Shown here in pieces: positions 30,733 to 41,172 of a stretch of DNA of 64,000 bases. The notes below the pieces were generated by a model, which had not been told where the DNA came from, did no database searches, and saw only the letters and a list, made by a program, of their open reading frames with translations. The translations under genes were made by a program, and so were the position numbers. The stretch is from Siphonodentalium dalli (Eukaryota; Mollusca; Scaphopoda; Gadilida; Siphonodentaliidae): NCBI GenBank assembly GCA_032622095.1, contig CP136066.1, forward strand, positions 90,355,319-90,419,318, given 5' to 3'. Each line of letters begins with the position of its first letter. The stretch's first letter is position 1.

Positions 30733-31125
30733 TAACATTTAATGGCTGATTACGCTTAAGCGTAACTCCATTACGCTTAAGCATAATTGGTTTGTATTGC
30801 CTTGCAACGTTATATGTAATGGTAGCCAGGTAGGCCTACATGTATCTAACTTAGTAAGGTTTAATGTTCTGGGCGGATGGTAAGATTACTAGCATCGTAA
30901 TTGACTGCATCAATTTCAGCTTCAGGGGAGTTTTTCCAATTCTATTACGCTTTACTTTAGCGTAAATGAATATGTGTGATCGTAAATAAATTACGCATAA
31001 GCATAATGTAATACGCTTAAGTATGGTATAATGGAAATCTAAATTACACTTAGGCATTGCGCATTAAGCTTAAATTTATGCTTAAACATAATGAATTACA
31101 CTTAAGCGTGATTAGCAATTAAATG
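30733..31125. mobile_element. MITE-like element filled with TTAAGCGTAA palindromes
   Basis: Outer arms ACATTTAATGGCTGATTACG and CGTGATTAGCAATTAAATGT are inverted. The interior repeats ACGCTTAAGCGTAA and variants about ten times. Related palindromic minisatellites occur at 36080-36300 and 37125-37300. Confidence 0.6.
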
Positions 31126-31287
31126 TGAATTTTGCCTCCCATATGTGTACTATTGTTGTTTCGTACACTTTGCCCCACGTGTTTGGTTGTTTCGCACCAT
31201 ATATTTGGCCATTTCTCACCACATGTTTTGTCATTTCCCACAACTGTCATGCGTTGCTTTTGAAAAAATACTTTGAAAAAGAACATA

Positions 31288-31500
31288 CAGTAATACCCAA
31301 AGTAATTGACCCCTTAACCACACCAGGATTAAGGAAAATAATTCAGGATTTAGTTGGAAATATGGCTTGTTGCTATTCGTTGGAAAGCTCTCGTCGAGAG
31401 CTTTCCGATGAATGGCAACAAGCCATATTTCCAACTAAATCCTGAAATATTACCCATAATTCTGCTGTGGTTAAGTGGTCAATTACTTTGGGCATTACTG
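31288..31500. mobile_element. MITE family C (TA-flanked, CAGTAAT ends), copy 1
   Basis: Begins CAGTAATACCCAAAGTAATT and ends AATTACTTTGGGCATTACTG with TA on both sides, as expected for Tc1/mariner-type insertion. The central arms AGGATTTAGTTGGAAATATG / CATATTTCCAACTAAATCCT leave almost no loop. 213 bp, non-coding. Confidence 0.85.
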
Positions 31501-32530
31501 TATTAAGTTATCTGATGACAACGCGCCAATTGGACACATTTTTTTTTTAATTCCAAATTGTGACAACAAAGTTCACGTTATTTAAAAAAAAAACATATCA
31601 ATAGACCCAGTCTAAATAAAATTAGACCATGTTTCATTTCTTTCTTACGAGTCTGGATATCTATCAGACTGCAATATACCTTATACTAAATGATACGATT
31701 CATCCAGATTATACCGGTATGAAACTGGCCACTTGGAAGGAAACATTTATGGGGGGAGACAACCCCACTGTGACATCGTCGCCACCTCCCTGACAGTCTG
31801 AAGTTAAAATGAACCTGGTTTCTCTATGGATGAGTGATTCACCGATAATTGTTACTGTTGGCCTCTCATAACAAAATGCATATATACACAAGCGTATGGT
31901 AATAGCGTATATGAAGACTGGAGAAAATTTCATACTAAAATAGGTTATCAGTACATACATGTGTATATACCAATCACATGTATATTGAGTTTAAAAAAAA
32001 AGTTTCTGAATCCCTTCGGTTGTAAATAGAATGCACTCAGTGATTCTGACTTCAAACTTGTGCCTCCTAATTATATAGGTTGATTGAGTTGAAAGGTTAG
32101 AAAATCAGTGCCCTCTCTTGAAATTATTTCTTAAGGAATAATCTCTGTTTCATATTTTGATTACAGTTTAAAATGGTCTATATATTCTTATTACAAGTTT
32201 TATATATTTTCCTGGGTATAAAATAATGTCCGGAAATGCTTCTAGCAATTACTGTTCATTCTATTTTGAATTTTCTGGTATATATACTAGTATACCTACA
32301 AATAATTTGTGACACTTTACTGCTTGAGGAAATGTTCGGAGCATAGCAAGCAGGAAAATAGTAAAAAAAAGATTGTCCCAACTGATTATCAATCAGTTGT
32401 AATATTAAATGATAGAAGCGTTTCTGGACTGGTGTCTTTGACAACTTGACTTATCATTATTATTTTATACCCTAGAAATTATAGAAAACAATTTAGGAAG
32501 AGATGATCCATCTTTAAGCCAATCGAGCAA

Positions 32531-33172
32531 AGTTGATCTATTTCTCCATTTTCTTCTAATAGGTGATGTTTTTATCGAATATATTTGCACATTTTACCCA
32601 CTGCCGCACTGCGAGTGCATTGGTCCCTTTAATATTTCATGTAAAAGTGGTGAAAACTGTAATATTAAACAAGAACAATAGCTTTAGTTAACACAAAATT
32701 CACTGAAATATTTTCACTGTGGGGTTTCTGTGAGGAAAAAAATAGTTTTTTTCCTCATAGAATCTCCACATATATATTCAGACAGACAGATGGGGAGGGG
32801 TGTTGAAAAATTATTGGGGAAAACAGTTGTAAAGAGGGAAAGAAATTGGTTGCGGGGCTGGGTGAATTGCAGAATTGGTCAAAGGTAAAAAAGTAACATA
32901 CGTGTCTGAATATATATTAACACCCCCCCCCCCCTCCAGAGCATTTGAAATAATTTAAATCCATATACCCTGCTTTTCTCATGGCATTTTTTTTGGTGTT
33001 TTGGTGAATAAAATTAACTTATGACTGAGATTAATCCTTCAGTCATGATACTTTTCCAAAAATGACATTTTTTTGGTATTTTTGTCTGTTTAACAAATGT
33101 TGGGGCATAAATAGAAAAAAACAATCAGTAGAGAGTGCACTGGCTTAGAAGTTCAATACAAGTATTGTTAGC
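32531..33172. other. Intergenic AT-rich DNA
   Basis: Short inverted words CCACATATATATTCAGACA (32766) and GTGTCTGAATATATATTAAC (32902) suggest a small foldback of about 150 bp; a poly-C run follows at 32923. Confidence 0.4.
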
Positions 33173-33480
33173 TTAATGCATTCTCTTATATATGCAAGGC
33201 ATCATATGGGAGACTCGCATATATAAGATAATGCATTGGCACAGGTTTTCAAAAAAATTCATGAAGCTCCAGTTATGGAAGGATTAATCATAAATAATGG
33301 TCTCCCATATGGCACCTTGTATATATAAAAGAATGCACTGGCCTGCATAGTCAAGATAAATGTTGTTAGGTCAATGAATTCTCTTAAATATGTGAGTCTG
33401 CCTATGGGAGACTGGCATAGATAAGAGAATGCATTGGTATAGTGTTTTTGCAAAATTTCAGGAAGCTCCAGTCATGAAAT
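33173..33480. mobile_element. Hairpin TTAA-MITE family, two diverged hairpins
   Basis: Stem words TTAATGCATTCTCTTATATA, ATAATGCATTGGC, GAATGCACTGGCC and AGAGAATGCATTGG. Right-end words AGCTCCAGTTATGGAAGGAT and AGCTCCAGTCATGAAATG match the ends of the copy at 2419-2680, so at least two partial copies are joined. Confidence 0.65.
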
Positions 33481-34179
33481 GTGCAAAATTATTTGAACTT
33501 TCCTCTTAGAACACTTTAAATTGTAAAAAGATAGCATCGCAAGGTGTTTGGAAATCCCTTCAGTTTGTAAGTCTAACACACAATTTGTTCAAAAATAGTT
33601 TTGTCTTCATCATAGACTAATAATGAAATCATGTTTTGTACACAATCTACATTGTAGTCAGAAATTACTAAAACAATGAAAAGGCTGTTAATTTTTTTTC
33701 TAGTTTTTGAAATATCTGACCATCATATATTGAATTTGGCTCAGTGTGATACACTCCCATTCTTGAAAACACACAACTTGAAAAATCCTTATTCTTACAG
33801 ATGGATGAATAATTATCTCTTTCTGTAACAATTATTTTATAGTTTCATGTATATAACATAATAAATATGAATCGAAGACCCTTGCCTGGAAACACTTCTA
33901 TCAATTAGTATTATAATAGTATACAATCAATTTCCAGTATTTTAATGGTATCTCCGGCTTATTTTTATTATTTTATAACCAGTAAACTATACAACACATG
34001 TTAGAGGAAGAGATAATCCATCTTCAGTGAATCCGGAAATTTGTAAATGATTAAATTTCTTCTGTAAAGCAGGAAAATAAAATCTACAAAACATGCAGTT
34101 GGAAGGACTTGGGAGACTCGAATATATAATATAACCATTTCTTGATGGGAACTGCGCTGGTGGAGCAATGAATCATCTG
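33481..34179. other. Intergenic DNA
   Basis: 33820-34050 has diverged words of the long dispersed duplicate (CTTGCCTGGAAACACTTCTA, TAGAGGAAGAGATAATCCAT) shared with 32220-32510. No gene. Confidence 0.4.
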
Positions 34180-34435
34180 CCAGTGCATTCCCTTATATTT
34201 GCAGATACCATACTAGGTAGCCTCACATATATAAGAGAATGCACTGGCTTACAAGGTCAAGGTAAATATTGTTAGGCCAATGTAATGTATTCTCTTACAT
34301 ATTCTAGGATCCCTACTGGAAACTACCATATATAAGAGAATGCATTAGCACATGGTTTTTTTTGCAATATTTCCAATGCTCCAATCATGGAAGGGTGAAT
34401 GCTGCTCCCATAATGAAAGGGTTAATTGATTTTAT
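34180..34435. mobile_element. Hairpin TTAA-MITE family, another copy
   Basis: Two decayed hairpins (GCCAGTGCATTCCCTTATAT...AGAATGCACTGGC; CCAATGTAATGTATTCTCTT...AGAATGCATTAGC), followed by CAATCATGGAAGGGTGAATG and ATGAAAGGGTTAA ends. Confidence 0.65.
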
Positions 34436-34517
34436 TCCAAATAGACATTTTTTGTTGTAATTAGTTTTAGTTCCGACCCTCCAGGTTTGGTATTTTGTCT
34501 CATAAATGAACCACATA

Positions 34518-34695
34518 CAGTAATCCCCTAATTAATCGACTGCTTAACCACAGCATAACTATGGGTAACTCTTCAGGATTTAGTTGGAAATATGGCTTGT
34601 TGCCATTCATCGGAAAGCCATATTTTCGACTAAAAGCTGAAAAGTTACCCATAATTCTGCTGTGGTTAAGAAGTCAATTATTTAGAGAATTACTG
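34518..34695. mobile_element. MITE family C, copy 2
   Basis: CAGTAATCCCCTAATTAATC to GAATTACTG with flanking TA; 178 bp. One internal arm is shortened compared with copy 1. Confidence 0.8.
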
Positions 34696-34784
34696 TACTA
34701 TGATGGTGGTGGTTCTGCTGAGTTTAGTAAGGCCAAATCAAATTAATGTTCTGTTTCTGAGACACTGCCACTTCATTATTATAT

Positions 34785-34891
34785 GGGAGAGATTTCCGAT
34801 GAATGGCAACAAGCCATATTTCCGACTAAATCCTGAAAAGTTACCCATAATTCTGCTGTGGTTATGGAGTCGACCAATTAGGGCATTACTG
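34785..34891. mobile_element. MITE family C, copy 3, left half missing
   Basis: Starts in the central arm (ATTTCCGATGAATGGCAACA) and ends GGGCATTACTG. It lies 90 bp from copy 2 in the same orientation. Confidence 0.75.
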
Positions 34892-35664
34892 TAGTTTTGA
34901 TTACTCTGACTACTGATGGTATACATGTACTAGCACATGCCATAAATCATGAATAACAGAGGTGAATCATGAGTACCGGATACAAAAAATATAGGATAGA
35001 AGCCATGGTTATTTCACACTATTATAAATATGAAAATAATTACATTTTTGCTGCTGAAGTATTGTCCATAACTCCAGCTCATCAAGAAGTATGAGACTGA
35101 ATTATATCAAAATATGTCATTTTGACAAAAAATAATCAATTTGATGCTCAATGACAATTATTCTCAGTGAGATATATATCATACAGTTCCAGGAGATTTC
35201 ACTCCATTGTCACTATCCATATTTTCTTATATGGTACCTGCTGGTACACAGAAAAATCACCTATTTGTTATTAGTATTCAGAATAGGAGTCTGGGGTCCG
35301 CCATGGGAGGGAGGGACATCATCAATATCATGAAGAGATATATTTAAGAAGACTTATTTTAAATGATTTATTAATAAGGTACTTAACACATGTATGAATT
35401 TTCACTAATGAATTAAATTTAATATAATTAAAAAGTCTGTTAATAACTTAATATCACAATTGACTGTCAATAGCTGTGATAGACTTGCAATTGAATTTAT
35501 TAATTGAGTAATTGGCAATCATGAATATTTTTGTGGGACAAACCCCAGCTTCTGGCATGATTTAGTCCTTGTTTAAATTATTGTTGAATGTTGGGTCAAC
35601 AGCCTGGAGCTATCTAGTTGAAATTGAAGAAACCCCCTCCCCTAGATCATGCCATGAATCTTTA
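34892..35664. other. Intergenic DNA
   Basis: Nothing recognised. Confidence 0.4.
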
Positions 35665-36048
35665 CTCTGCTTAGCGCCTGTAGAGATCTTATTCCATCAG
35701 TACAAAACTTGGGAACTTTTTTATGTTTTGATAGGGAACTTTATAACATTGAACAAACAAGGCAGGGAACATATTTCTTTGTTTATAATTGTTCCTCGAT
35801 AATCAACTTCAAAGTATGGGGGAAATTCCATGATTGTAAGTGCGCATAGCAAACTCATCCATCAAGTCTGTTAAATAATGTCATCTCGAGCTGGCACTTT
35901 CGCCTACTTATGAATAAACTGTTAAGCGACAGGTATTAACAAAGAAATATATTCCCGTCTTATTTTTTCAGCTTTATAAGGTTCCCTATCAAAACCTCAA
36001 ACATTTCCCAGGTTTTTCACTGGTACAATATGATTTCTACGGGCATTA
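35665..36048. mobile_element. Foldback element, ~380 bp
   Basis: TTTTGATAGGGAACTTTATA and GGGAACATATTTCTTTGTTT (35729-35782) pair with AACAAAGAAATATATTCCCG and TTATAAGGTTCCCTATCAAA (35938-35995). Outer words CTGTAGAGATC and GATTTCTACGG also mirror. Diverged, non-coding. Confidence 0.6.
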
Positions 36049-36074
36049 GCCTCTGGGAGGCCAAATTGCCATTT

Positions 36075-36300
36075 AGTAATGAAGTGCGCTTAAGCTCAAT
36101 TAATTGCACTTGAGCGCAATTACTTGCACTTAAGCACAATTAATTACACTTAAACAGAATTACTTGAACTTATCATTGTTCTTAAGCGCAATCATTGATC
36201 TTAAGTGCAGTCTATTGCGCTTAAGCATAGTAATTTGTTCTTGAAAACATAATTATTTGTGCTTAAGCGCAATCAATCTTGCTTTGCGCAATCAATTGGC
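36075..36300. repeat. GCACTTAAGCGCAATT palindromic minisatellite
   Basis: About ten imperfect units around a CTTAAG core, alternating with AATTAATTGCA. Same motif class as 30733-31125 and 37125-37300. Confidence 0.75.
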
Positions 36301-36446
36301 TAACTTAATCGCATTTCATGGTTATATGTAACTATTATATAATACACCCCTGGTGAATAAATAGGTTTATCCATAACTCAACCTTAGTTCTTACTGACAT
36401 ATCACCTCTTGTTTTCATTAGTTTGGATGGGTAGGGAGCAAGTCTA

Positions 36447-36840
36447 AGTTCTTTATTGATATGGTAGACTCGCGATAGCATTACCTTCTGTTTTAGTTCA
36501 GGCAATTCGTGATAGCATTGACTTCTGTATTAGTTGGTGCAACTTTGATTTTCGAGTATATACCGGTATACATGTGCACCATATGAGGGAAGCAGGTCCT
36601 TAGTGACACCATATTCGCGCTACAGTTTATGACATGGACATACTATATATCTGTGCAAGAGACGCTGATTTAATAAAACTACCAGAGCTCGAGGAGTGAG
36701 ACACCAAAGCTCCCGGAATGAAACACATATTTTTGGGACAGGGATGCTGATAATATGACAATATTTAGGGTTTTTCACCCGATTTAAGTCAATAAGTACA
36801 CCATATGAAGTGAGCAAACCCTCATACAGTGACACCACAT
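36447..36840. repeat. Direct repeat, left copy
   Basis: Two blocks (36447-36498 and about 36628-36838) recur almost identically at 37345-37398 and 37427-37626. The spacing differs by about 95 bp, so one copy has a gain or loss between blocks. Lies upstream of the Penelope-like RT and may be part of its terminal repeat structure; unproven. Confidence 0.75.
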
Positions 36841-37052
36841 TATTGCTATATGACCATGGCTATGGCCCAAATCTGTGCAAAAATTCTTTTAAAAAATTAT
36901 ATTAAAACATACTAGAGGAGACATCCATTTTTTGGATATAAGGGATGCTGATAATTATATGACATTATGGATTATCTTTGATTGTTGCACACATATAGTT
37001 AGAGGTAACTGTACTAGGCTTATTTAAAAAGGTTAAAATTAGCACATGCTCT

Positions 37053-37680
37053 TCTTATGATGCTAGGCGATACTCCAGGTTATGACAATTAATATTTTAT
37101 GGGTAGGTTAGATAGTAGTTACAATTAATTGCACTTGAGCGCAATTAATCATGCTTAAGTGCAACTCATAATGCTTAAGCATGAATGCCCTATTTGTACT
37201 TAAGCACAATATTTCGCACTTATGCACAATCGTTTGCCCTTAAGTGCAAAACAATTTGCTTAAGCGAATTCAATTGCACTTAAGCGCAATTCAATATAAA
37301 TGTGAATGTGGCCTCTCATAATCATATTACCCAGTTATAAGTTCTAAGTTCTTTATTGATATGGTAGACTCGCGATAGCATTACCTTCTGTTTTAGTTTC
37401 CCAACTTCAAAACCTCAAAAAAAATTATGACATGGACATACTATAGATCTGTGCAAGAGACGCTGATTTAATAAAACTACCAGAGCTCGAGGAGTGAGAC
37501 ACCAAAGCTCCCGGAATGAAACACATATTTTTGGGACAGGGATGCTGATAATATGACAATATTTAGGGTTTTTCACCCGATTTAAGTCAATAAGTACACC
37601 ATATGAAGTGAGCAAACCCTCATACAGTGATATAAAATATTAATTGTCATAACTTGGAGTATCGCCTAGCATCACAAGAA
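37053..37680. mobile_element. Inverted-repeat-bounded segment next to the Penelope-like element
   Basis: TTCTTATGATGCTAGGCGAT...GACAATTAATATTTTAT at 37059-37100 is mirrored by ATAAAATATTAATTGTC...ATCGCCTAGCATCACAAGAA at 37634-37678. The interior holds a CTTAAG minisatellite (37125-37300) and the right copy of the direct repeat. The right arm abuts the start of the RT reading frame at 37681. Confidence 0.6.
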
Positions 37681-37683
37681 GAC

Positions 37684-38317
37684 ACACAACAATTTCCAGT
37701 ATAACGGCGACAATTTCGTTCAAATTAAGGGAACAGCCATGGGTACGCCTATGGCTCCTCAATTCGCTAATATATTCATGGACAATCTAGAAACTACTTT
37801 TCTTCAGTCATCGGACCTCAAGCCATCGAACTACTACAGGTTCATAGATGATATTTTCTTCACTTGGGAACATGGCGAAGATAGACTGAAGGAATTCCAC
37901 GCGGCATTTAATGACCAACACCCTGATATAAATCTCAAAATGGAGCATTCTAAAGAGTCTGTCAACTTCTTGGATGTTACTGTCAACATTGTAGACGGCC
38001 ACATCAACACAAAAGTCTATCGCAAACCTACGGACAAATTTACTTACCTGAACCCGAACAGTTTCCACCCCGATCACACTAAATCGTCCGTCATATACAG
38101 CCAAGCTCTACGTTATAATAGGATATGCAGTGACTCGAAAACGCGGGACATACAAATCGGGCATCTTCAGCAGAACTTCGTCAACCTGGGATATAAGCAG
38201 AGAGTTGTAAACAGAGAGATAAAAAAGCAGTTGTCAAGGACAGGGTGGAACTACTTCAGTATAATTCCGACGACAACGCGTACCATCAGAATACTCCATC
38301 AAAAATACCACTGGTAG
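37684..38317 (+). pseudogene. Penelope-type reverse transcriptase, C-terminal half
   Basis: GTAMGTPMAPQFANIFM (RT motif before the active site) and YRFIDDIFFTW (catalytic Asp pair; 37833-37866) are typical of Penelope-type RT, which relates to telomerase RT. VNFLDVTV and VYRKPTDKFTYLNPNSFHP follow in the family order. The first catalytic Asp (motif A) and fingers are absent. The frame breaks near 38300; the continuation in the next frame begins around NTPSKIPLVVTFHPKLQ. Confidence 0.9.
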
Positions 38318-38979
38318 TCACATTTCATCCAAAATTACAAAAACTAAAAACTATCGCCAAGGACCTACAATGTGTGCTTCAAAATGATGACAAACTGCGT
38401 GATATTTTCCCTGAATTACCTTTAATGTCATATCGACAACCTCCGAACCTCCGAAAGAGTCTAGTTAGAGCACAGAACTTGCATAACAACCAACAGAACG
38501 GAACATACCCGTGCGGAATATGGAATTGTGCAACATGCTCTTCTGTGACAAATGGAACTCTGACCAACAGTACCGGGAAATCTATCACACCGAGTGGGTT
38601 ATTCTCGTGCAGCTCTGAAGGTGTTGTTTATGCTCTGACGTGCAGACAGTGTCCCGGGCTTATCTACATCGGAGAGTCGGGCCAAACCCTCAGAGGCCGT
38701 ATGAATGGACACCGGCATGACATAACATCAGACAGAAAATATATTCGTGCCCGTGGGAGAACATTTTAACTCTTCTCGCCATTCAGAGGAAGAACTCGAG
38801 GTCAGAGTTCTCAGAGCAGGATTGAAACGACTGAGAGCAAGGAAAGCAGTAGAGTTGAAATTGATAACCTATATGGATACCATCCGGAAACGGTTAAACA
38901 GGGACTATGGTTTTCTCTCACATTACGCTTTACTGCATAATTTCCGGGGAATTCGGCACTCGGGAGCAGCCGCGACATA
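38245..38979 (+). pseudogene. Penelope linker and GIY-YIG endonuclease
   Basis: Frame +1 from about 38260 to 38745, then a one-base shift into the frame ending at 38980. Encodes the linker with CGIWNCATC (Cys motif seen in these elements), then VVYALTC, YIGESGQTLRGRMNGH (GIY-YIG core with conserved Arg and His) and, after the shift, PVGEHFNSSRHS, the region carrying the catalytic Glu/His neighbourhood. GIY-YIG nucleases nick DNA for priming. Only the shift inactivates an otherwise well-kept domain. Confidence 0.88.
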
Positions 38980-39065
38980 GACGCTTTCCGTCACTCTTGT
39001 TATGCACGTCATCGTGAGGGACACTTTCAACGTCAACGACTTTTCACTATTTGTTCACTTCATAC

Positions 39066-39092
39066 TTGATAAAGGCTACTAGATAGCCGAAA
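39066..39092 (+). ncRNA. Degenerate hammerhead-like motif in Penelope 3' region
   Basis: TTGATAA (hammerhead core CTGATGA with two changes), one A, stem GGCTA/TAGCC with loop CTAGA, then GAAA. Penelope-like elements are known to carry hammerhead ribozymes. Stems I and III are not convincingly formed, so this is a remnant at best. Confidence 0.3.
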
Positions 39093-39100
39093 GCTCGTGT

Positions 39101-39939
39101 TTTTTGAAAACTCAAATGAGTCTTAAATGGTGTTACTTTATTTTATTCCCATTTAATATTACCCAGAGTAGAGATCATTCATGGCATGATCTACACTTCC
39201 CCCAACAAAAAAATATATCTAATATTGGGCCACACATTTTGAAATTAGTCATTTTAATACTATACGGGTCACTGTTGAGACTTGTTGAATTTGAATCTGC
39301 AGGGCCTGTATGTAGTCAGTGTAGGCCTAATGCAGCCAGTCCAATCCAAAGCCATACATGCATAATTATATAGCTTAGTACATTTCAGTGTCAAATTGCA
39401 CTTGCTACATGTACATTTGTCTGACGCTATCTGCCCATACTGTTTTTTTTTTTAATCTGCGTGTTTGAACGATTGGTTCTCCAACAGGTCCCATTGAGAC
39501 CCGAGTCACGGCTCCTTGGTCACCAGGCTGAGAATTCCCGCTGTTGACAATATTCAATTACAATGTCAACAACACACGAACTTATTCGAAACGAGTTTTG
39601 ACCAGTTTTCCAGGCAATAATCGTTGAATTCATATGTGACGACCCAACATTCCCATTCAACGCACCATACACCGAGTTAAAACTCCGATAATCTAATTCA
39701 AATATACGTTCTAACTAGGTTTTAATTAATTTACTTCGTCTTGAGAATGAGAGTGGTTTTATTATTCCCAAGTCGTAAAAACAATCATATCAAATTGGTG
39801 ACGAAAGGTCGCCGACCAATCGGATCGCGCGGATTGGAATTGTGGATAAAAATAGTTATCTGCGGGATTCCGCCGTATATATATATATTATTGCTTCAGT
39901 CAATCGGGGTATATTGGTGAAGATTGTTGTGTCACTTTA
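39101..39939. other. Intergenic DNA
   Basis: Nothing recognised; an open frame at 39104-39373 has no motif. Confidence 0.4.
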
Positions 39940-40525
39940 AAAATGTTTATAGTAATCTCACAAAATGTTCCCGAACACAGCCCGTAATAAACAGTATCAG
40001 TTCAAACTGTATACTCACATATTTCTAGTGGGGTCGATACCCATCGGTAGTAATTTGATCCATATGACATGTTCCCGGTGTCTAATCGTCATAAATTTGG
40101 TATTGCTAAATCGGCAAATGACTCATCTTGCACCATGCAAAACATTTTATAGTAATTTTATAGTAATCTCACAAAATGTTCCCGAACACAGCCCGATAAA
40201 GCGCGCCGATCACTACCGATAATAAACATTATTCGTTCAAACTGTATATATACTCAAATATTTCTAGTGGGGTCGATACCCATCGGTAGTAATTTGATTT
40301 ATATGGCATGTTCCCGACGTAGGATCGTAATAAATTTGGTATTGCTAAATCGGCAAATGACGAATCTTGCAGCATGCACAAAATTTCCGTTAAAAATGTT
40401 TATATATAGTAATCTCACAAAATGTTACCGAACACAGCCCGTAATAAACTTTTTCCGTTCAAACAGTATACTCAAATATTTCTAGTGGGGTAGATACCCA
40501 TCGGTAGTAATTTGATCTATATAAT
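39940..40525. repeat. 218-239-bp satellite, second array (~2.5 units)
   Basis: TTTCTAGTGGGGTCGATACC (one with TAGATACC) at 40022, 40261 and 40479, i.e. spacings of 239 and 218 bp. Same unit as 28985-29345, about 11 kb away in the same orientation. Confidence 0.87.
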
Positions 40526-40776
40526 GAATAATGAATGCTCTCAGTCTCAATGAAAGTTCTATCGACGACACCAAGACTGCAATTGGGAATAGTTGGCCCT
40601 TATATGGAACGCCATAATATATTTGGATAATTGAACTCAATTCGACAATAAGCGTCTTTTTGACTCAGCTACAATGAACCAGATAAATTAACCGATAGTG
40701 GTGTAATCGTCGCCTTGGTGAAAACGTTAATTTGTCTCCCGCGGAGGAACCCGGTTGTGACTAACGACGACCCGCA

Positions 40777-41061
40777 TTGAACGTTGTGGACAACCACTGT
40801 ACTTGCTGTAAAATGGAAGAATACGAAACAGTCAATATCGAAGACCGGGAGTACACTGTTCTATCTGGACATGTAAACTCACAACCACTCTCGACATGTT
40901 CAATGCAACCCAGGCCCGTGCAACATGGACAAAACATGAGTGTTCTTGACTACTTCTCGGAAAATCGCTCACCAGACCTCAGTCTAATTCTCAGTCAACC
41001 AAAAGACAGGTTCATCGCAGGTCTGCTGCAAGCTGTTCCCGGCGACAGCGAACAGGAATAA
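40777..41061 (+). pseudogene. Short open frame upstream of LINE ORF1
   Basis: 94 codons with an N-terminal CTCC and acidic EEYETVNIEDREYTVLSGH. No known domain. Its position directly before the coiled-coil frame and its protein-like composition suggest the amino end of the element's first protein, separated by a stop and frameshift; equally it could be unrelated. Confidence 0.35.
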
Positions 41062-41172
41062 GATGTTCATAGATGCTCATAATTATTCTGAAGATCTTCA
41101 GCATTATAGCTTAAAAGTTCGCATACAAAGGGACCCCGATCTGGGAGGAATCCCCGTGAGCACCCGCCTATA

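Larger units (their letters stand above)
30545..32530. repeat. Copy 2 of the long dispersed duplicate, with nested MITEs
   Basis: Diverged partner of 15830-17500 (see that entry), interrupted by the TTAAGC element at 30733-31125 and the CAGTAAT MITE at 31288-31500. 31150-31250 has the TTTCGCACCATA minisatellite words. Confidence 0.5.
37681..39100 (+). mobile_element. Penelope-like retroelement, 5'-truncated and frameshifted
   Basis: RT core followed by a C-terminal GIY-YIG endonuclease module, the hallmark of endonuclease-containing Penelope-like elements. The reading frame starts in mid RT (NGDNFVQIKGTAMGTPMAP), so the 5' half is missing. Two frameshifts (about 38245-38310 and 38740-38755) separate the three segments. 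The 3' untranslated part contains a hammerhead-like stem at 39066-39092. The element is inactive. Confidence 0.9.
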
